Source: Phycisphaerae bacterium
GTDB lineage: Bacteria; Planctomycetota; Phycisphaerae; Sedimentisphaerales; Anaerobacaceae
NCBI GenBank assembly: GCA_012744475.1
Contig: JAAYBV010000030.1
Coordinates: 1 to 56,262 of the forward strand
Direction of reading: 5' to 3'
DNA: 56,262 bases
Part shown: positions 52,415 to 56,262 of the stretch, one piece after another
Numbering within the stretch: the stretch's first letter is position 1
How the letters are laid out: each line of letters begins with the position of its first letter
Made by a program: the position numbers and the translations under genes
The notes under the pieces: model-generated
The model's input: only the letters and a program-made list of their open reading frames with translations
Databases searched by the model: none
What the model was told of the DNA's origin: nothing

Positions 52415-53452
52415 ATGATCGACGTGAACAGACAAGGTGAAGTGTGGGTGTTCGCCGAGCAGCATGACGGCCGACTCGAAGAAACCTCGATCGAATTGAT
52501 GAGCAAGGCCCGGCATCTGGCCGACACGCTGAAGGTCAGGTTGGGCATGCTCCTGCTCGGCGACGGCGTTCGCGATCTGGCCACCCGGCTCATCCACTAC
52601 GGCGCCGACAAGGTTTACCTGGCGGAGCATCCGCTGTTGAAGGCGTATCAGACCAACAGCTACGCCAAGGCCATCCTGGAGCTGATCCACAAGCACAAGC
52701 CCCAGGTCGTGCTGTACGGCGCAACGGTGGCGGGTCGCGACCTCGCTCCGCGAATCGCCAGCGCGGCCAAGGCGGGATTGACCGCCGACTGCACCGACCT
52801 GCAGATCGGCACACACAAGACGGCCAAGGACGGCGAGGTCCACGAGAACCTGCTGTTCCAGATCCGTCCGGCGTTCGGAGGCAACATCGTCGCGACGATC
52901 ATCAACTACGATCGCTGGCCGCAGATGGCGACGGTTCGCGAGGGCGTGATGCCCATGCCCGAGCCCAATGCCAGCCATCACGGCGTGATCGTCACCGAAA
53001 CTGTCAGTCTGACGCAGGACGATCTGCCGCTGGAGATCCTCCAGGAGCACAAGCGGCCGAAGAAGGTCGATCTGAAGGCGGCCCGCATCATCGTTGCCGG
53101 CGGCGCCGGCGTGGGAAGCAAGGAGAATTTCAAGCTGATCTGGGACCTGGCCAACTGTCTGGGAGCGGCCCCGGCGGCGACCCGGCCGGCCGTCGATCTG
53201 GGCTTCATCGATCACGACCACCAGGTCGGCCAGACCGGCACGACCGTGCGGCCGAGCCTCTACATCGCCGTCGGAATCAGCGGCGCGATCCAGCACCAGG
53301 CGGGCATGGCCCAAAGCCAGAAGATCGTCGCCATCAACAACGACCCGGAGGCCCCCATCTTCAGCATCGCCCACTACAAGATCGTGGGGGATTTGAACGA
53401 GGTCGTGCCGAAGATGATCCGGGCCATCAAGGAAAAAGGAATCAAGGACTGA
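52415..53452 (+). CDS. etfA: electron transfer flavoprotein alpha subunit
   Basis: A 345-residue EtfA. The N-terminal domain (GEVWVFAEQHDGRLEETSIE, then VVLYGATVAGRDLAPRIASA) is followed by the FAD-binding C-terminal domain with AARIIVAGGAGVGSKENFKL, VGQTGTTVRPSLYIAVGISG and IQHQAGMAQSQKIVAINNDP, the standard FAD motif. The length matches the family (about 320-350). The start ATG 52415 has a poor ribosome binding site; the 123-base gap after etfB is free of genes. It forms the heterodimer with EtfB. Confidence 0.95.
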   Translation: MIDVNRQGEVWVFAEQHDGRLEETSIELMSKARHLADTLKVRLGMLLLGDGVRDLATRLIHYGADKVYLAEHPLLKAYQTNSYAKAILELIHKHKPQVVLYGATVAGRDLAPRIASAAKAGLTADCTDLQIGTHKTAKDGEVHENLLFQIRPAFGGNIVATIINYDRWPQMATVREGVMPMPEPNASHHGVIVTETVSLTQDDLPLEILQEHKRPKKVDLKAARIIVAGGAGVGSKENFKLIWDLANCLGAAPAATRPAVDLGFIDHDHQVGQTGTTVRPSLYIAVGISGAIQHQAGMAQSQKIVAINNDPEAPIFSIAHYKIVGDLNEVVPKMIRAIKEKGIKD

Positions 53453-53494
53453 AGAAAGATCAAAAACGCGAACAGCCAAGATCAAAATGTCGGA

Positions 53495-53513
53495 ATGCCC
53501 GCGCCGCGGGCAT
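53495..53513. repeat. hairpin within an AT-rich intergenic block between etfA and the acyl-CoA dehydrogenase gene
   Basis: ATGCCCGC (53495-53502) and GCGGGCAT (53506-53513) form an 8-bp stem with a 3-base loop. It is flanked by A- and T-rich stretches (GATCAAAAA at about 53458 and TTTTGATTTTTGACC at about 53531) that can pair in part. It could be a weak terminator or a dispersed repeat. Confidence 0.45.
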
Positions 53514-53596
53514 GACTTCCTTAGTTTTGCCTTTTGATTTTTGACCTCTAATTCTGCCACAGTGGGCGAACGCCACTTGAGCACAGGACAAAAGAC

Positions 53597-55402
53597 ATGG
53601 GGAATTTCTACAAAGACAACGACGATATCCGGTTCCTCTTCCAGCACCTCGACCTGGCGCAACTGGCCGGCCTCTGCGAGGAGGGGTACCGCTTCGCAGA
53701 GGAATTCGACTACGCCCCGAGCGATGGCGATGAGGCGGTGCAGAACTACGAGATGGTGCTGGATGCGATGGGCGAGCTGAGCGCGGACTTCATCGCTCCG
53801 CGGGCCGAAAGCGTGGACCGTGAAGGCAATACGCTCAACGAGGATGGAACTGTCACACGAGCCAAAGGGATCGCCGAGGCGCTCGAGAAGCTGGCGCAGG
53901 CGGAGGTGATGGGCTTCACGCTACCCTACCGGTTCGGCGGGTTGAACTTCCCCAATCTGCTGTACTCGATGGCTACCGAGATCATCTCCCGCGCCGACGC
54001 GTCGCTGATGAACATCTTCGGGCTTCAGGGCATCGCCGAGACGATCAACGCCTTTGCCTGCGAGGAGATCAAGCAGGAATACCTGCCTCCGTTCGCCGAG
54101 GGCAAGGTCACCGGGGCGATGGTGCTGACGGAGCCGGACGCCGGCTCGGACCTTCAGGCCGTCAAGCTGCGGGCCTTCGAGGACGAAAAGGGCAACTGGT
54201 TTCTGCATGGCGTCAAGCGATTCATCACCAATGGCTGCGGCGATGTCCTGCTCGTGCTGTCGCGCAGCGAGCCCGACCGCAGCGGCGGACTGGGCCTGAG
54301 CCTGTTCGTCTGCGAGCCCGGCCCGACGGTGCACATCCGTCGGCTGGAGGACAAGCTGGGCATCCACGGCTCGCCCACCTGCGAAATCTTCTTCGACAAC
54401 ACTCCCTGCAAGCTGATCGGCGAGCGCAGGAGGGGCCTGGCTCCCTACGTCGCGACGCTGATGAACGGCGCGCGGATCGGGATTGCCGCCCAGTCGATGG
54501 GCATCGCGGAAGCGGCCTATCGTATCGCGCGGGACTACGCCGCCAGCCGCAAACAGTTCGGCATGGCCATTGAAAGATTGCCGGCGGTGCGCGACATGCT
54601 GATCGACATGAAAATCGCTGTCGAGACCGGACGCGCTCTGCTCTACGAGACCAGCCGGGTCGTGGATCTGGCGGTGGCCTACAACAAGAGACTGGAAGAG
54701 AATCCGCCTGAGGACAAGGCGGAGTTGAAGTCGCTCAAAGACGACGCCCGCAGCTACAAGCGATGCGCCGGCATGTTGACCCCGATGGCCAAGTACCTCT
54801 GTTCGGAGATGTGCAATCAGGTCGCTTACGACGCCATCCAGGTCCTGGGCGGCAGCGGATACATGCGAGACTACGCCAGCGAACGGCACGCGCGCGACGC
54901 GCGGATCACGACAATCTATGAGGGCACCAGCCAGCTCCAGATCGTCGCCGCGGTGCGAGGCGTGTGCAGCGGCACCGCGGAGAAGTACCTGGAAGACCTG
55001 GTCGCAAAGGAGTACGCGCCCCAGGTCAAGGACCTGCTCGACAAGCTCGCTGAAGGCCTCGGGCAACTCAAGGCCGCGGTCGAATTCGTCAAGGACAAGG
55101 GCAACGATTATATGGACCTGTACGGCCGGGCGCTGACGGACGTCGCGATCGCTTTGATTAACGGCTACTTGATGTGCGATCAGGCCAGCACGAAAGTCCA
55201 GATGGACGTCGCCGTCGCGCCGGGCATTTCCTCCACGGACGGCCAGACTGTCCCGATGAAGCAACGCAAGACCCTGCTGGCCCGCCGCTACGTCGAGAAA
55301 AACGCGCCGACGATCAAAGCTCTCACAGAACTGATCTGTCAGGGTGACAGATCGACGTTCAGCGACTACGAGGCCCTGGTCGGGCCGGTCCAGGAACAGT
55401 AG
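53597..55402 (+). CDS. acyl-CoA dehydrogenase
   Basis: A 601-residue flavin dehydrogenase, of the longer (about 600) type with an added C-terminal domain. N-terminal helical part (FLFQHLDLAQLAGLCEEGYR), then MVLTEPDAGSDLQAVKLRAF (substrate/FAD motif, about 175-194), FLHGVKRFITNGCGDVLLVL, and IGIAAQSMGIAEAAYRIARD, ASRKQFGMAIERLPAVRDML. The catalytic-base region IYEGTSQLQIVAAVRGVCSG (about 442-461) holds the likely Glu. The C-terminal part from about 465 resembles the DUF1974-like or class-specific extension. It follows etfA and etfB in one direction, so electrons pass to that pair. The substrate is unknown; the C-terminal end has VPMKQRKTLLARRYVEKNAP. Confidence 0.93.
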   Translation: MGNFYKDNDDIRFLFQHLDLAQLAGLCEEGYRFAEEFDYAPSDGDEAVQNYEMVLDAMGELSADFIAPRAESVDREGNTLNEDGTVTRAKGIAEALEKLAQAEVMGFTLPYRFGGLNFPNLLYSMATEIISRADASLMNIFGLQGIAETINAFACEEIKQEYLPPFAEGKVTGAMVLTEPDAGSDLQAVKLRAFEDEKGNWFLHGVKRFITNGCGDVLLVLSRSEPDRSGGLGLSLFVCEPGPTVHIRRLEDKLGIHGSPTCEIFFDNTPCKLIGERRRGLAPYVATLMNGARIGIAAQSMGIAEAAYRIARDYAASRKQFGMAIERLPAVRDMLIDMKIAVETGRALLYETSRVVDLAVAYNKRLEENPPEDKAELKSLKDDARSYKRCAGMLTPMAKYLCSEMCNQVAYDAIQVLGGSGYMRDYASERHARDARITTIYEGTSQLQIVAAVRGVCSGTAEKYLEDLVAKEYAPQVKDLLDKLAEGLGQLKAAVEFVKDKGNDYMDLYGRALTDVAIALINGYLMCDQASTKVQMDVAVAPGISSTDGQTVPMKQRKTLLARRYVEKNAPTIKALTELICQGDRSTFSDYEALVGPVQEQ

Positions 55403-55419
55403 CACCGAGGTTCGCTGTC

Positions 55420-56100
55420 ATGTTGGGAGCCGTGATTTTCGACTTCGACGGGGTCATCACCGACTCTGAGATCCTGCACTTCCGTGCATTCAACACGGTT
55501 CTGGCCGGTCTCGGACTGGAGCTGACCAAGAAGGAGTACTACTCGACCTACCTCGGTCTGAGCGACAAGGACTGCTACAAGGCGCTGATCGCCGAAGGCC
55601 GGCTCGACATCAAACCGTCCCAGGTCGCCGAGCTGATTCGGAAGAAGACGCGCATCTTCGAGGAACTGGCTCGCACGGACGGCAAGGTCATCGAGGGCGT
55701 CCGTCCGTTTCTCGATCTGCTCGCATCGAATGCGATCCCGATGGCGATCTGCTCGGGCGCGCTGCGGGCGGAGATCGAGCTGATCCTCGAAGACTCCGGC
55801 CTGCGGGACTTCTTCAAGGCCATCGTCTCGGCCGAACAGGTCAAGCGGGGCAAGCCGCACCCCGATGGATTCCTGCTGACTCTCAAGAAGCTCAACCAGC
55901 GTCTGCGCGCTCCCCTGCCGGCAAAGCAGTGCGTCGTGATCGAGGACTCCCATTGGGGACTCCAGGCCGCCAGGGCCGCCGGCATGCATACGGTCGCAGT
56001 GACCAACACCTACGAGGCCGAGCAGTTGGCCGGCGCCGAAAAGGTGGTCGACCGGCTCGACCGCCTTACCCTGTCCGACCTCGAACAACTCTGCCACTGA
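55420..56100 (+). CDS. HAD-superfamily phosphatase, beta-phosphoglucomutase/GPH type
   Basis: A 226-residue HAD hydrolase. Motif I is DFDGVITDS (residues 8-16; Asp8 nucleophile, Asp10 acid/base), motif II is ICSGAL (Ser112), motif III Lys is in VKRGKPHPDGF, and motif IV is VVIEDSHWGLQAARAAGM (acidic pair ED). The alpha-helical cap between residues 17 and 80 places it in subfamily IA (phosphoglycolate phosphatase or beta-phosphoglucomutase-like). The substrate cannot be read from sequence. Its ATG is 18 bases after the acyl-CoA dehydrogenase stop, so it may be the last gene of the operon. Confidence 0.93.
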   Translation: MLGAVIFDFDGVITDSEILHFRAFNTVLAGLGLELTKKEYYSTYLGLSDKDCYKALIAEGRLDIKPSQVAELIRKKTRIFEELARTDGKVIEGVRPFLDLLASNAIPMAICSGALRAEIELILEDSGLRDFFKAIVSAEQVKRGKPHPDGFLLTLKKLNQRLRAPLPAKQCVVIEDSHWGLQAARAAGMHTVAVTNTYEAEQLAGAEKVVDRLDRLTLSDLEQLCH

Positions 56101-56198
56101 CGGGCATCCGGCGCGAAGCTCCGCACCTGGGGCTCCCGTGTGTGTGAAAATATCGTGGCATGTGGGTGGCAGCCTCAAAGCGTAGTGCAACGGAGCTT

Positions 56199-56262
56199 TG
56201 GGGATGGCGAATGGGAGTGGCGCATCCGTACGGAAAGGCCTCTGCGAGGCGATCCATCCCCA
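56199..56262. other. inverted repeat enclosing smaller hairpins at the window edge
   Basis: TGGGGATGG (56199-56207) pairs exactly with CCATCCCCA (56254-56262), enclosing 46 bases that contain the palindrome CCGTACGG and the hairpin GCCTC-TGC-GAGGC. This could be a structured RNA, a leader of the next gene, or a repeat element. The context ends at the window border. Confidence 0.4.

Noticed and set aside
51239-53662. 807-codon open frame on the minus strand opposite etfB and etfA
   Set aside because: It lies fully antisense to two firmly identified genes, has no ribosome binding site, and its composition is that of a GC-rich shadow frame.
56199-56262. tRNA or fluoride riboswitch at the right edge
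   Set aside because: The 9-bp closing stem and the lack of T-loop or anticodon-arm features exclude a tRNA. The GGGGATGG start recalls the fluoride motif, but the required downstream conserved strand is not present.
1-56262. CRISPR array, insertion sequence or prophage
   Set aside because: I saw no regularly spaced direct repeats, transposase, integrase or phage structural genes on either strand.

Overview
The window is about 56 kb of GC-rich bacterial chromosome with Gram-negative envelope genes. The gene mix suggests the phylum Planctomycetota, probably class Phycisphaerae. The clues are a prepilin with FTLIELL and a C-terminal LDGHVTS signature, Ser/Thr kinases with DMG in place of DFG, very large secreted CotH/lamin-tail and beta-helix proteins, paired BlaI/BlaR1 genes with oversized C-terminal extensions, and polysaccharide-active enzymes. 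This placement rests on gene content only; there is no rRNA or other marker here. I see no tRNA, rRNA, CRISPR array, transposase or prophage.

Layout. 0-6 kb (all minus strand): the 5' end of a gene cut by the window edge, a lipoprotein, a prepilin-like protein, a 912-residue secreted beta-helix protein with three DUF5648-type repeats, and an SGNH hydrolase. 6-9 kb (plus): a promoter followed by a run of small genes with strong Shine-Dalgarno sequences, including an Rnk-like protein with an extra N-terminal domain, then a YitT-family membrane protein. 9-16.2 kb (minus): a tightly overlapping operon for a MacB-type tripartite exporter (outer-membrane factor, adaptor, ATPase, and two near-identical tandem permeases). 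16.6-22 kb (plus): a NagX/DUF5009-like acyltransferase, the threonine-to-glycine pathway genes tdh and kbl separated by a perfect palindrome, and a Tat-exported GH106-like glycoside hydrolase. 22.1-26.5 kb (minus): a very large CotH/lamin-tail protein. 26.8-29 kb: mgtE and an M48 peptidase.

29.3-33.5 kb (plus): a textbook promoter drives pilT, a membrane-anchored GspE/PilB-like protein whose ATPase motifs are all degenerate, and a CvpA-like membrane protein. 33.6-37 kb: a 49-residue small protein, a DUF483-like gene preceded by a 28-codon overlapping ORF, and an EF-G-like translational GTPase. 37.4-48.6 kb (plus): a secreted coiled-coil protein, then two consecutive BlaI/BlaR1 (M56) modules. 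Each module has its own type of dyad operator inside its promoter spacer. The second sensor is a 2220-residue mosaic of an M56 protease, five secretin-like modules, STN domains, an LptA/OstA-like domain and a prepilin-tail-like domain, and it carries an in-frame repeat insertion. 48.7-51 kb (minus): a kinase followed by a phosphotransferase. 51.3-56.1 kb (plus): etfB, etfA and an acyl-CoA dehydrogenase behind a promoter overlapped by a TTGACC-N4-GGTCAA dyad, then a HAD phosphatase.

The strongest candidates for undescribed biology are the mosaic M56-secretin protein with its paired BlaI operators, and the pseudo-ATPase next to pilT. Start sites were chosen from Shine-Dalgarno sequences and signal peptides. 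Family calls come from motifs read by eye, not from database searches.
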